A DNA stretch of 57,622 bases, from the NCBI GenBank assembly GCA_023420415.1, contig JAEZWF010000060.1:1-57622 (forward strand), read 5' to 3'. Source of the stretch: Actinomycetes bacterium (GTDB lineage Bacteria > Actinomycetota > Actinomycetes > Actinomycetales > Dermatophilaceae). The notes beneath the pieces were generated by a model, which was not told the DNA's origin, did not search any database, and saw nothing but the letters and a program-made list of their open reading frames with translations. A program made the translations under genes and the position numbers. The stretch's first letter is position 1. Each line of letters starts with the position of its first letter. Shown here piece after piece: positions 15,737 to 23,792 of the stretch.

Positions 15737-17001
15737 TGGCGGGGGCGCCGGGATGGCTCGTGCGGTGCACGGCACGGTTGCCGGCCTGGGCGAGGACCGT
15801 GCGGTCGCGGCTCGCGTTGACCTACTCGGCGCTCCTCTTCGCGGTGACGGCGCTGCTCGTCGGCGGTCTCTACCTGGCGCTGGCACAGACGATCGAGGCG
15901 AAGCCGCTCGACCCGGTGACGGTGAAGAAGTTCGAGAAGGGCCCGAGCGGAATCGTCAACTACCGCAAGGGAGAGGACTTCCAGGCGGCCGACATCACCG
16001 ACGTGCAGCAGTACGTCAACTACACCACGTTGCAGACCCTGCGCACCTACTCGTTCATCGCCCTCGGGGTGTTGTTCGTCCTCAGTCTCGTCATCGGCTG
16101 GTGGGTCGCCGGTCGCGCCCTGCGGCCGGTGGGGCGCATCACCGCCACCGCCCGCGAGATCTCCGGCACCGACCTGTCGCGGCGCATCGCGGCCGTCGGT
16201 CCGCAGGACGAGCTGCGCACGCTCGCCGACACGATCGACGGCATGCTCGACCGCCTCGAGGCGGCGTTCACGGCCCAACGCGACCTCGTCGACGACGTGT
16301 CGCACGAGCTGCGCAACCCGGTCGCTGTCGTGCAGGCGAACCTCGACGCGGTGCTGTCGCGCGACGACGTGACCGCCGAGGAGCGGGCGCAGGCGGCGGC
16401 GGTGGTGGGCCGCGCGACGGCGCGGATGGGCCGGCTGGTGGAGGACCTGCTGGCCACCGCGCGGGTGCGGTCCGGGGCGTTCGTCGAGCGTGAGGTCGAC
16501 CTGTCGGCGCTGGCTCGCGAGTCGGCTGAGGAGTTCCGGCTGCTCGGTTCGTCGCGGGGCCTGCGGCTGACGTTGCGGTTGGCCCCGGGGCCGCGGGTCA
16601 TCGCCGACGCGGAGGCGCTCACCCGCGCGCTGGACAACCTGCTGTCGAATGCCGTGCGGCTGGCGCCTGGGGGCAGTGAGGTCACCGTGGCGTCGGGGTC
16701 ACAGGCCGGTTGGGCCTGGGTGGCGGTGCGCGACGAGGGGCCGGGCATCGACCCGGTCGACCACGAACGCATCTTCGACCGGTTCCGCCGCACCGGGCCG
16801 TCGGAGGGCAACGGTGACGGCCACGGTCTCGGTCTGGCGATCGCCCGGCAGGTCGTGGAGTCGCACGAGGGCCGGATCACGCTGTTCAGTGAGCCACGGG
16901 TCGGCAGCACCTTTGTCATCTGGCTGCCCGACCGCGCCATCAGCGGTCCCGCCGAGCGCGACCGCCGCCCGCCCGACACCGACCCCCTCGGACGTCGCTG
17001 A
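15736..17001 (+). CDS. Sensor histidine kinase
   Basis: Membrane sensor kinase of 421 residues, partner of the preceding regulator. Two membrane spans (about 27-50 and 103-125) enclose a short extracellular loop of about 50 residues. A HAMP domain follows, then the dimerisation helix with phospho-acceptor His190 in DVSHELRNPVAVV. The ATPase domain has the N box LDNLLSNAVRLAP, the G1 box DEGPGID, the F box RIFDRFRR and G2 GHGLGLAI. The small sensor loop suggests detection of a membrane-proximal cue. The start ATG overlaps the regulator stop. Confidence 0.93.
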   Translation: MAGAPGWLVRCTARLPAWARTVRSRLALTYSALLFAVTALLVGGLYLALAQTIEAKPLDPVTVKKFEKGPSGIVNYRKGEDFQAADITDVQQYVNYTTLQTLRTYSFIALGVLFVLSLVIGWWVAGRALRPVGRITATAREISGTDLSRRIAAVGPQDELRTLADTIDGMLDRLEAAFTAQRDLVDDVSHELRNPVAVVQANLDAVLSRDDVTAEERAQAAAVVGRATARMGRLVEDLLATARVRSGAFVEREVDLSALARESAEEFRLLGSSRGLRLTLRLAPGPRVIADAEALTRALDNLLSNAVRLAPGGSEVTVASGSQAGWAWVAVRDEGPGIDPVDHERIFDRFRRTGPSEGNGDGHGLGLAIARQVVESHEGRITLFSEPRVGSTFVIWLPDRAISGPAERDRRPPDTDPLGRR

Positions 17002-17017
17002 CCTTCGGGGACTCCCC

Positions 17018-17088
17018 GCAAAACGGGGGTTGCGTGCACGAAACGGGTGGTTCTGGTGCCCGTTTCACGTCAGCAACCCCCGTTTTGC
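17018..17088. repeat. Compound inverted repeat downstream of the kinase gene
   Basis: The outer arms GCAAAACGGGGGTTGC (17018-17033) and its complement (17073-17088) match perfectly. A nested pair GAAACGGG (17040-17047) / CCCGTTTC (17059-17066) sits inside. It lies between convergent genes. It may terminate transcription, but the arms are longer than a terminator needs and no T-tract follows. Confidence 0.7.
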
Positions 17089-17246
17089 ACGTCATCTCAC
17101 CGCCACCAGCCGGGACGTGCCCACGGCAGCCGGCGTCACGGCATACGTGACCCACCCGGCGCCGAACGCGCGTTGCGGCCCGCCCGGCTTCATCGACACC
17201 GTCACGAGCCGGGCGCTGGACCGGCTGGCTCAGCCCGAGTGCCGAG

Positions 17247-18122
17247 CTAGCCGGTCGTCGAAGGAACCGGAGTGGGGACGTCGTTGAGTGAGCCGAGGTC
17301 GCGAGTGCTGCCGTCATCGAGCGTCACGCTCACACGGATGTCCTCGAAGGGGTCCCGCACAGCGGGGTCATGGCTGGAGGGCCACCAGGCAGCCGTCCAC
17401 CCGTTCTCGACCGTCGCCGCCACCTTCCCCTGGGGTGTGGAGAGCTGGAGCGCACGCACCCGCGAGCCCACTCGTCCCATCACGGCGACGTAGCCGTCGG
17501 TACCAGAGGTCTCGGCACTGACCGTGAGGGCGGCTCGGGATGGTTCGGGGTCGGGGATGGGGAAGGTCGAGGTCCACTGGGACTCGCTGCCGGCGAAGCG
17601 CGTGCAGCCCACGGGGAAGCCACCGTCCGTCGTGAGGACCACGAACAGCGAGCTGCCGCGGGCCTCCGACAGCATTGGCGTGGCTGTGTCGAGGTCCGAG
17701 GGCCTGATCGACCCGGGAGCCGCGGCATTGCCCGGCTGGTTGGACAGTGCCTGCCGCACATCCCCGGCGCACCGGTCAGCGAGGTCGTCAACTGCGCCTG
17801 CTGGCGCGGTCGATGGGACCGCCGCCCATGCCGGTGCCGCGTTGTCGGCCTCCAGGGCCGGCAGGAGCGTCAGGACGCCGGCGCCGACGGCGGCGGCACC
17901 CGCCACGACCGCGAGGCGACGCGCTGTGCGCCTTGGGGGATGGGCGAGTGGGTATGCCGCGGCGGCCGGGCGGGCAGCTCGGTCGCCTGCGAGCACGCGC
18001 TCGAGGAGGGCACGGGCGGTGACGTCGCCGGCGACGTCCAGGTCCGTGGGGGTCGACGCGGTGTCGTGGTGTCGCAGCGCGTTCTCGAGGTTTGCGGTGG
18101 ACTTGGTGGGTGTGGGGTTCAT
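17247..18122 (-). CDS. CU044_5270-like membrane protein, partner of ECF sigma factor
   Basis: A 291-residue protein coupled to the sigma-factor gene by an ATGA overlap. The N-terminal 75 residues are cytoplasmic-type, followed by a membrane segment (about 73-95, LAVVAGAAAVGAGVLTLLPAL) and a secreted C-terminal domain of about 195 residues. The position and topology fit the actinobacterial proteins that follow group-specific ECF sigma factors and may act as membrane anti-sigma factors. No zinc anti-sigma HxxxCxxC motif is present. The start ATG is at 18122. Confidence 0.65.
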   Translation of the reverse strand: MNPTPTKSTANLENALRHHDTASTPTDLDVAGDVTARALLERVLAGDRAARPAAAAYPLAHPPRRTARRLAVVAGAAAVGAGVLTLLPALEADNAAPAWAAVPSTAPAGAVDDLADRCAGDVRQALSNQPGNAAAPGSIRPSDLDTATPMLSEARGSSLFVVLTTDGGFPVGCTRFAGSESQWTSTFPIPDPEPSRAALTVSAETSGTDGYVAVMGRVGSRVRALQLSTPQGKVAATVENGWTAAWWPSSHDPAVRDPFEDIRVSVTLDDGSTRDLGSLNDVPTPVPSTTG

Positions 18123-18748
18123 GGCGTGCTCCCGTGGGGTGCTGTGGCTCTCGCGGAGGGGATGGATGGGCTTGAGTTGTGCCGCTGGCCGGAAACGTCT
18201 TGCGGCGCAGGCGGATCCGGCTCGATCTCGAGGTTCGCCAGCAGGCGCAGGGCGCGGCGCGCACGGCTCAGTCGCAACCGGTAGGCCACCGGGGAGATGC
18301 CCAGCACGCGTGCCGCGTCGGTGGCACCCAGGCCGTCGAGCACGGTCAGCGCCAGTGCCTCCTGGTGAACGGCGCTCAGCCTGTGCCAGGCCTGCTGAAG
18401 GTCGATGCGCGCAGCCACACCGTCGATGCCGTCGGTCTCCCCGGCCGACGGGTTCGGCTCGGATGCGAGTCGCACGGCCAGGGCCTGCCAACGACGCCCA
18501 GTGCGCACGTCATTGGCCATGACGTTCCTGGCCGTGGCGTAGAGCCAGGCCTGACGCTGACGCTCGTCACCAGGCAGGTCGTCCAGCCTGCGCCAGGCCA
18601 CGAGGAAGGTCTCGGCGACGACGTCGTCAACCTGTCCCGCGCCGACGCGGCGTTCGACGAAACGTCGCACCACGGCATACGACTGCTCGAAAAGGCGAGT
18701 GAAGCGTTCGTCGTCGTCGGCCACATCGGGTCCCGGGCTGTTCGGCAT
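18119..18748 (-). CDS. ECF-type sigma-70 factor
   Basis: A 209-residue alternative sigma factor. Region 2 (about 15-75) includes FTRLFEQSYAVVRRFVERR and the core-binding/-10 recognition stretch VVAETFLVAWRRLDDL and AWLYATARNVMAND. Region 4 (about 120-170) has LSAVHQEALALTVLDGLGATDAARVLGISPVAYRLRLSRAR, a helix-turn-helix for the -35 element. A Pro/Ser-rich tail follows. It overlaps the membrane-protein gene by 4 nt. The regulon is unknown. Confidence 0.9.
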   Translation of the reverse strand: MPNSPGPDVADDDERFTRLFEQSYAVVRRFVERRVGAGQVDDVVAETFLVAWRRLDDLPGDERQRQAWLYATARNVMANDVRTGRRWQALAVRLASEPNPSAGETDGIDGVAARIDLQQAWHRLSAVHQEALALTVLDGLGATDAARVLGISPVAYRLRLSRARRALRLLANLEIEPDPPAPQDVSGQRHNSSPSIPSARATAPHGSTP

Positions 18749-18898
18749 GACAGGTAGATGTCCGGGACCCTGACAACTGTGTCGCTAGTCCCGGGCGAAA
18801 CCCTATGTCGCGACGCGAGCTCTGGTGCCTTCGGTCAGGTTGACGCTACGGTGCCTTCAGACGGGTCAATGTGGACCCGCTGAGGCTGGGGGATAGCC

Positions 18899-19278
18899 AT
18901 GAAATCACGAATGCGTCGTTTCACCGGGGGGCTGGCCATTTTGGCTTTGACTGGGGCCGTTTGGGCGACGGGCACCGGCGCCGCATCAGCACAGTCGCCA
19001 AGCCAGGACGGTAACGACCCACAAGCCAGCGCAACGGAACTCGCCGACGCCGTGCGGAGTCCGGCCGGGCGGCGGCTTGGACCAACGTCTACTACCTGCG
19101 CATAGGTGACCTGCTCCAGTACAAGCTCAACGGGTCCGCAGCGATGAACCACTCGATGGTCACCACAGGTCGCAGCGGCGGAGTGCCGTTGCTGAGCTAC
19201 CACACGACGGACACCCGAAACAAGCCGTTCACGGCGATGACGATCTCAGGACGGTCATGGTTCGCGCACAAGGTCTGA
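18899..19278 (+). pseudogene. Remnant of a secreted amidase-domain (Amidase_6-like) protein
   Basis: An ATG at 18899 opens a signal peptide (MKSRMRRFTGGLAILALTG, then ASA-QS) and about 30 more residues, ending in a stop about 69 codons in. From about 19072 another frame reads AWTNVYYLRIGDLLQYKLNG, MNHSMVTTG and LLSYHTTDTRNKPF, and ends WFAHKV at a TGA (19276-19278). These are the typical C-terminal blocks of the putative amidase domain (His of HSM; SYHT.DT.NKP). The catalytic-Cys half (NDCTNFVSQ in relatives) is missing and the remaining parts are out of frame. An internal deletion is therefore the simplest reading. The final stop overlaps the next gene's ATG, preserving the old translational coupling. 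Confidence 0.7.
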
Positions 19279-19673
19279 TGCGTCGAACGCTCGCGGTCGG
19301 GGTGGTCGCAGTCCTCGCTGCGGCCACCCTGGTCGGGTGTTCGCGCTCCGGAGGCTGCGGATCCGGTTCGGACTCTGCAGTTCAGGCGGTCTCGGACATG
19401 CTCGGCGCCACCTCTGACGACGCACTGTGCAGGGCGGTGCCCGAGGGCAAGGTCGACGCGGCGCGCGACGCCGTCGCGAAGGCGAAGCAGACGGCGGAGC
19501 CCGCGGGCGGGCTGTCGGCGATCACCTTTGCCGAGGACCCGGCCAGACGGATGGGGTCGGAGCACGTCGTCGTCGGGTCGGGTGCGGATGGTGCGCCGGT
19601 CCTGGAGTTCGCTGTCGTCGAGGAGGGCGGCAGCTTCGTCGTGGCCCCCGGAGTTGTGCCCACCGCGCGCTGA
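19278..19673 (+). CDS. Putative lipoprotein
   Basis: A 131-residue protein beginning MRRTLAVGVVAVLAAATLVGC, a lipoprotein signal with the lipid-modified Cys at about residue 21. The mature part is small, with a second Cys pair (C-G-S, LCRAV), and no family was recognised. The ATG overlaps the stop of the broken amidase gene (TGATG), so the two once formed an operon. A longer start at 19257 is less likely because it precedes the signal peptide. Confidence 0.6.
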   Translation: MRRTLAVGVVAVLAAATLVGCSRSGGCGSGSDSAVQAVSDMLGATSDDALCRAVPEGKVDAARDAVAKAKQTAEPAGGLSAITFAEDPARRMGSEHVVVGSGADGAPVLEFAVVEEGGSFVVAPGVVPTAR

Positions 19674-19743
19674 CGCAGTTGGCCGGCCCACGCGGGCGCA
19701 GGTTTTCACGCGGGGACGCTGGTCGGCTTACCCTTGGAGCACC

Positions 19744-21753
19744 ATGACCAGCACCACCGGCCAGTCCGTGTTTCCCCAGCTCGAGCCGCTCCTCGAGCAG
19801 GTCAGCAAACCCATCCAGTATGTCGGCGGCGAGCTCAACTCCACCGTCAAGGACTGGAACGTCGGCGGCCACGGCCCCGGTGGCGAGGAGCTCACGACCC
19901 GCTGGGCGCTGATGTACCCCGACGCGTACGAGGTCGGCGTCCCCAACCAGGGCGTCATGATCCTCTACGAAGTGCTCAATGAGCGGCCGGATGCGCTCGC
20001 CGAGCGCACGTATGCCGTGTGGCCGGACCTCGAGGCGCTCATGCGCGAGCGCGGGGTGCCGCAGTTCACCGTCGACGCGCATCGCAGCGTCCGTGACTTC
20101 GACGTGCTCGGACTGTCGTTCTCGACCGAGCTCGGCTACACCAACATGCTCACGGCGCTCGACCTCGCGGGGATCGCGTTGCACGCCAAGGACCGCACCG
20201 ATGACGACCCGATCGTCGTCGCGGGTGGCCACGCCGCGTTCAACCCCGAGCCGATCGCCGACTTCCTCGACGCCGCGATCGTCGGCGATGGTGAGGAGGC
20301 GGTCCTGGCCGTCACCGACATCGTGGGGGAGTGGAAGAGCGAGGGTATGCCGGGTGGTCGCCGTGAGCTGCTGCTGCGCCTCGCGCGCACGGGCGGCGTC
20401 TACGTGCCCTCCCTCTACGACGTGTCGTACCTGCCCGACGGACGGATCAAGCGCGTCGCGCCGCGCGCCGACGCGACCGGTGTGCCGTGGCGGGTCGCCA
20501 AGCACACGGTGATGGACCTCGACGAGTGGCCCTATCCCAAGCAGCCGCTCGTGCCGCTGGCCGAGTCGGTGCACGAGCGCATGTCCGTGGAGATCTTCCG
20601 TGGGTGCACGCGCGGCTGCCGGTTCTGCCAAGCAGGCATGATCACGCGCCCCGTGCGTGAGCGGTCGATCACCGGCATCGGTGAGATGGTCGAAAAGGGT
20701 TTGGCCGCAACGGGATTCGAGGAGGTCGGCCTGCTCTCGCTGTCGAGCGCCGACCACTCGGAGATCGCCGACATCACCAAGGGCCTGGCCGACCGCTACG
20801 ACGGCACCCAGACGGGTCTGTCGCTGCCCTCGACCCGCGTCGACGCGTTCAACATCGACCTCGCCAACGAGCTCACCCGCAACGGTCGGCGCTCCGGCCT
20901 GACGTTCGCCCCTGAGGGCGGCAGCGAGCGAATTCGCAAGGTCATCAACAAGATGGTGTCCGAGCAGGACCTCATCGACACGGTCGCGGCCGCCTACTCG
21001 GCGGGCTGGCGCCAGGTGAAGCTCTACTTCATGTGTGGCTTGCCCACCGAGACCGACGACGACGTCCTGCAGATCGCCGAGCTCGCCAAGAAGGTCATCG
21101 AGACCGGCCGCCAGGTCAGCGGTCGCCGCGACATCCGCTGCACCGTGTCGATCGGCGGGTTCGTTCCGAAGCCGCACACGCCGTTCCAGTGGTGTGGACA
21201 GCTCGGCGCCGAGGAGACCGACGCCCGGCTCGAGAAGCTCCGCGAGGCCATCCGGTCCGACCGCCGCTACGGATCGTCGATCGGATTCCGTTACCACGAC
21301 GGCAAACCCGGCATCGTCGAAGGCCTGCTGTCCCGTGGTGACCGTCGCGTCGGCCGCGTCATCGAGCAGGTGTGGCGCGACGGTGGCCGGTTCGACGGGT
21401 GGAGCGAGCACTTCTCGTTCGAGCGGTGGATGAGCGCCGCCGAGACGGCGCTCGCCGACGAGCCGGTCGACGTCGCCTGGTACACCACGCGCGAGCGCGG
21501 CGAGTCCGAGGTGCTGCCCTGGGACCACATCGACTCCGGCCTCGACAAGGAGTGGCTGTGGGCCGACTGGCAGGACGCCCTCGACGAGACCGAGGTCGAC
21601 GACTGCCGCTGGACGCCCTGCTTCGACTGTGGGGTGTGCCCGCAGATGGGCACCGAGATCGAGGTGGGCCCGACCGGCAAGAAGCTGCTGCCGCTCACCG
21701 TCCTCGGCTCCGGTCGCGAGGCCATGCTCGAGACGGCCGGCCACCAGCACTGA
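19744..21753 (+). CDS. B12-binding radical SAM protein, TIGR03960 family
   Basis: A 669-residue radical SAM protein. The N-terminal part has the B12-binding-like region (about 50-200, with VVAGGHAAFNPEPIADF). The radical SAM core has CTRGCRFC, giving Cys288, Cys292 and Cys295 for the 4Fe-4S cluster. The C-terminal region has PCFDCGVCPQMG, possibly binding a second metal. This family is nearly always linked to a TIGR03936/DUF2344 protein and RNase E; here the partner is 2.9 kb downstream. The biochemical role is not established; an RNA-modification function is inferred from linkage. Confidence 0.88.
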   Translation: MTSTTGQSVFPQLEPLLEQVSKPIQYVGGELNSTVKDWNVGGHGPGGEELTTRWALMYPDAYEVGVPNQGVMILYEVLNERPDALAERTYAVWPDLEALMRERGVPQFTVDAHRSVRDFDVLGLSFSTELGYTNMLTALDLAGIALHAKDRTDDDPIVVAGGHAAFNPEPIADFLDAAIVGDGEEAVLAVTDIVGEWKSEGMPGGRRELLLRLARTGGVYVPSLYDVSYLPDGRIKRVAPRADATGVPWRVAKHTVMDLDEWPYPKQPLVPLAESVHERMSVEIFRGCTRGCRFCQAGMITRPVRERSITGIGEMVEKGLAATGFEEVGLLSLSSADHSEIADITKGLADRYDGTQTGLSLPSTRVDAFNIDLANELTRNGRRSGLTFAPEGGSERIRKVINKMVSEQDLIDTVAAAYSAGWRQVKLYFMCGLPTETDDDVLQIAELAKKVIETGRQVSGRRDIRCTVSIGGFVPKPHTPFQWCGQLGAEETDARLEKLREAIRSDRRYGSSIGFRYHDGKPGIVEGLLSRGDRRVGRVIEQVWRDGGRFDGWSEHFSFERWMSAAETALADEPVDVAWYTTRERGESEVLPWDHIDSGLDKEWLWADWQDALDETEVDDCRWTPCFDCGVCPQMGTEIEVGPTGKKLLPLTVLGSGREAMLETAGHQH

Positions 21754-21862
21754 CGTCCTGCCCGATTCGCGTCGCCAGCCGGGCGGAACGGCCGGATCGG
21801 TGCGACCGTTGACGGGCAAGAGGGTGGCGCCGCACGCGCCACCCACGGACCAGGAGGACACG

Positions 21863-22612
21863 ATGGGCTTTCTCGACCGACTTCTCGGGCGCTCGCCCCA
21901 GCCGATGAACACCACCCCGTCAGGTGGGTATGCCGCGGGGCCGGGCCCCGCGGCATACGGCACCTCCCAGAGCGCTCCGGTGAGTGAGGACCGCGCGGTG
22001 GCGCGGTACAAGTACCTGCTGCGCACGGCACCCCCGGAGCAGCTCGAGCAGATCCACGCCGAGGCCTTCGCACAGCTGACCCCCGAGCAGCGCCAGCAGC
22101 TGCTGCAGGAGCTGTCGACGAACGCGCCGGCGGGGGAGCGGCCGGCGTCGGACAACCCGCAGGACCTGGCGCGCGCGGCCACCCGGGCGGAGATGCGACA
22201 GCCGGGTTACCTGCAGAACGCCTTTGGCCGTGGCTCGTTCGGCGGCGGCATGGGCGGCACGATCATGGGCTCGATGATGGGCACCATCGCCGGGTTCGTG
22301 ATCGGCTCGGCGATCGCGAACATGCTGTTCGACGGGTACGCCGACTCGCCCGAGGCCCAGGAGGCCGGTGACCCCGGGCCCGCCGACGACGGCTCGGGCG
22401 CCGACGGGGGCGACGGCGGCTCCGACTCCGGCACCGATGGTGGCACCGATGGTGGCACCGACGGCGGCACCGACGGCGGCACGGACTCGGCCGGTGACGT
22501 CGGCACTGACGCGGGCGCCGGCACCGACTTCGCCGGCGACAGCGGCGGGGACTGGGGCGGTGGCGACTTCGGTGGCGGCGACTTCGGTGGCGGGTTCGAC
22601 GGCGGCTTCTGA
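21863..22612 (+). CDS. Gly/Asp-rich hypothetical protein with a membrane segment
   Basis: A 249-residue protein starting MGFLDRLLGRSPQPMN after a good AGGAGGA ribosome-binding site. Residues about 45-105 are a charged helical segment (RYKYLLRTAPPEQLEQIHAEAF). A Gly/Met-rich hydrophobic stretch follows (GGTIMGSMMGTIAGFVIGSAIANMLF, about 130-152), then an acidic low-complexity tail with tandem DGGT units and GGGDFGGG repeats. It resembles small actinobacterial proteins of unknown function with Gly-rich tails. The codons for GYAAGPGPAAY form a perfect 31-bp palindrome (21928-21958). Confidence 0.75.
   Translation: MGFLDRLLGRSPQPMNTTPSGGYAAGPGPAAYGTSQSAPVSEDRAVARYKYLLRTAPPEQLEQIHAEAFAQLTPEQRQQLLQELSTNAPAGERPASDNPQDLARAATRAEMRQPGYLQNAFGRGSFGGGMGGTIMGSMMGTIAGFVIGSAIANMLFDGYADSPEAQEAGDPGPADDGSGADGGDGGSDSGTDGGTDGGTDGGTDGGTDSAGDVGTDAGAGTDFAGDSGGDWGGGDFGGGDFGGGFDGGF
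21928..21958. repeat. 31-bp palindrome inside a coding region
   Basis: Two copies of GTATGCCG in opposite orientation frame a perfect 15-bp inverted repeat with a 1-nt centre. It lies within the coding sequence of the Gly/Asp-rich protein and leaves the frame intact. Confidence 0.8.
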
Positions 22613-22913
22613 GCTGTCATCCCCGGGCGCCAGCCGTTCCCATGGAACTCACAGGAAAGTCATGACATCCGTCATCGCGGGCGCCCAGCCTCGCGGTGTG
22701 CAATTGCTTCAGCGGTCGAACTCCTCCTGACCGCACCCGGCACCGGACTCCCTTCATCCCCTGCCGGATCCGGACGCTCGTGCGGAGAGCAGCCGGACCC
22801 GCGCCGCCCGCGCCAGGCTCAGGCCAGGTCGCGGGCGGCGCCGTCTTTCCCGCGGCGGCAAACAAAGCCAAGCAGCGCAAGGGAATGCCGCGCGCTCACC
22901 TAGGCTGACCGCC
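22613..22913. other. 301-bp intergenic region with one terminator-like hairpin
   Basis: No convincing gene was found between the Gly/Asp-rich protein gene and the acetyltransferase gene. An inverted repeat with 11-bp arms (22801-22811 and 22831-22841; 19-nt spacer) is followed by CGTCTTT and may terminate transcription on the + strand. The rest shows no recognisable RNA gene or promoter. Confidence 0.5.
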
Positions 22914-23375
22914 ATGGCTGAGCGGGCGGCATACACCTGTCGGGAGGTTCGTGACGAGGACCTGCCGGCCCTCGCCCGGATGCGCACGGACTGGACGATC
23001 GCTCAAGGCGGCCACGCGGACGAGGGCTTCGAGGCGAAGTTCCGGGCGTGGTGGCAGCGCGAGGCGGGGCACCGTCAGGCGTGGGTGGCGCTGGACGCCG
23101 ACGAGGCCGCGGTGGGGATGACCAACCTCATGGTCTTCGAGCGCATGCCGCGGCCCGGGCGAGACTCCGGCCGGTGGGTCTACGTGGCCAACGTGTGGGT
23201 CGACGAGGCGCATCGCAGCCGGGGCGTGGGGCGGCTGCTCATGACGACGGTGCTGCAGTGGTGTCGCGCCGAGGGCATGGTGCGAGTTGTCCTCAACCCC
23301 AGTGACATGGCTCTTCCGCTCTACTCCTCCATGGGTTTTCGTCCCGCCGACGATCTCATGCGACTGGACCTGTGA
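22914..23375 (+). CDS. GNAT-family N-acetyltransferase
   Basis: A 153-residue acetyl-CoA-dependent acyltransferase. The fold blocks run in order: REVRDEDLPALARMR (beta1-alpha1), WVALDADEAAVGMTNLMVFE, the acetyl-CoA pyrophosphate loop region VWVDEAHRSRGVGRLLM (R/Q-x-x-G-x-G/A form), and YSSMGFRPADD. The substrate cannot be predicted. It stands alone between the terminator-like hairpin and the PadR promoter. Confidence 0.85.
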   Translation: MAERAAYTCREVRDEDLPALARMRTDWTIAQGGHADEGFEAKFRAWWQREAGHRQAWVALDADEAAVGMTNLMVFERMPRPGRDSGRWVYVANVWVDEAHRSRGVGRLLMTTVLQWCRAEGMVRVVLNPSDMALPLYSSMGFRPADDLMRLDL

Positions 23376-23403
23376 CCGCCCGACCAGCCTCTCGACCAAT
23401 AGA

Positions 23404-23438
23404 TTGACAGGCTGACTAGATCGCATCATGATCTAGTT
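23404..23438 (+). promoter_or_regulatory. padR promoter with overlapping palindromic operator
   Basis: TTGACA (23404-23409), a 17-bp spacer and CATGAT (23427-23432) form a good promoter. Transcription would begin at or next to the ATG at 23439, so the mRNA is probably leaderless. The palindrome CTAGATC-N7-GATCTAG (23416-23436) covers the -10 box and is a natural site for PadR autorepression. Confidence 0.6.
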
Positions 23439-23792
23439 ATGGCAACTGACGACGCCTGGCCCAGCGACTGGCTGCGCGGTGTGCTGGCCGTCGCGGTCCT
23501 GGCCGTGCTCGAGCGGGGTGCCACGCATGGCTACGCCATTGCGGCCGCGCTGTCCGAGGCCGGCCTCGGCACCGTCAAGGGCGGCACGCTCTACCCGCTG
23601 CTCGGCCGCCTCGAGACCGCCGGTCACCTGCAGGCCGAATGGCTCCCCGGTGAGGGCGGTCCCGGACGCAAGGTCTACGTCCTCACGGCCGCAGGCCGTC
23701 GCCAGCTGGCCGACCAGCGGGACCGCTGGGCGGAGTTCACCACACTCACCACAGCCCTGATCTCGGGCTCGACCACGGGGGTTCGACCATGA
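23439..23792 (+). CDS. PadR-family transcriptional regulator
   Basis: A 117-residue winged-helix repressor. LRGVLAVAVLAVLERGATHGYAIAAALSE and GTVKGGTLYPLLGRLETAGHLQAEW are the diagnostic PadR wing and recognition-helix blocks, ending with a short dimerisation helix (RRQLADQRDRWAEF). There is no Shine-Dalgarno; the promoter lies directly upstream with a palindromic operator, in keeping with leaderless, autoregulated expression. Its stop overlaps the next gene (ATGA), so it likely controls that membrane protein. Confidence 0.92.
   Translation: MATDDAWPSDWLRGVLAVAVLAVLERGATHGYAIAAALSEAGLGTVKGGTLYPLLGRLETAGHLQAEWLPGEGGPGRKVYVLTAAGRRQLADQRDRWAEFTTLTTALISGSTTGVRP

Noticed and set aside
22432..22500. 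GGCACCGATGGT-type repeats as a regulatory repeat
   Set aside because: They encode an in-frame DGGT low-complexity tail and are explained by the protein.
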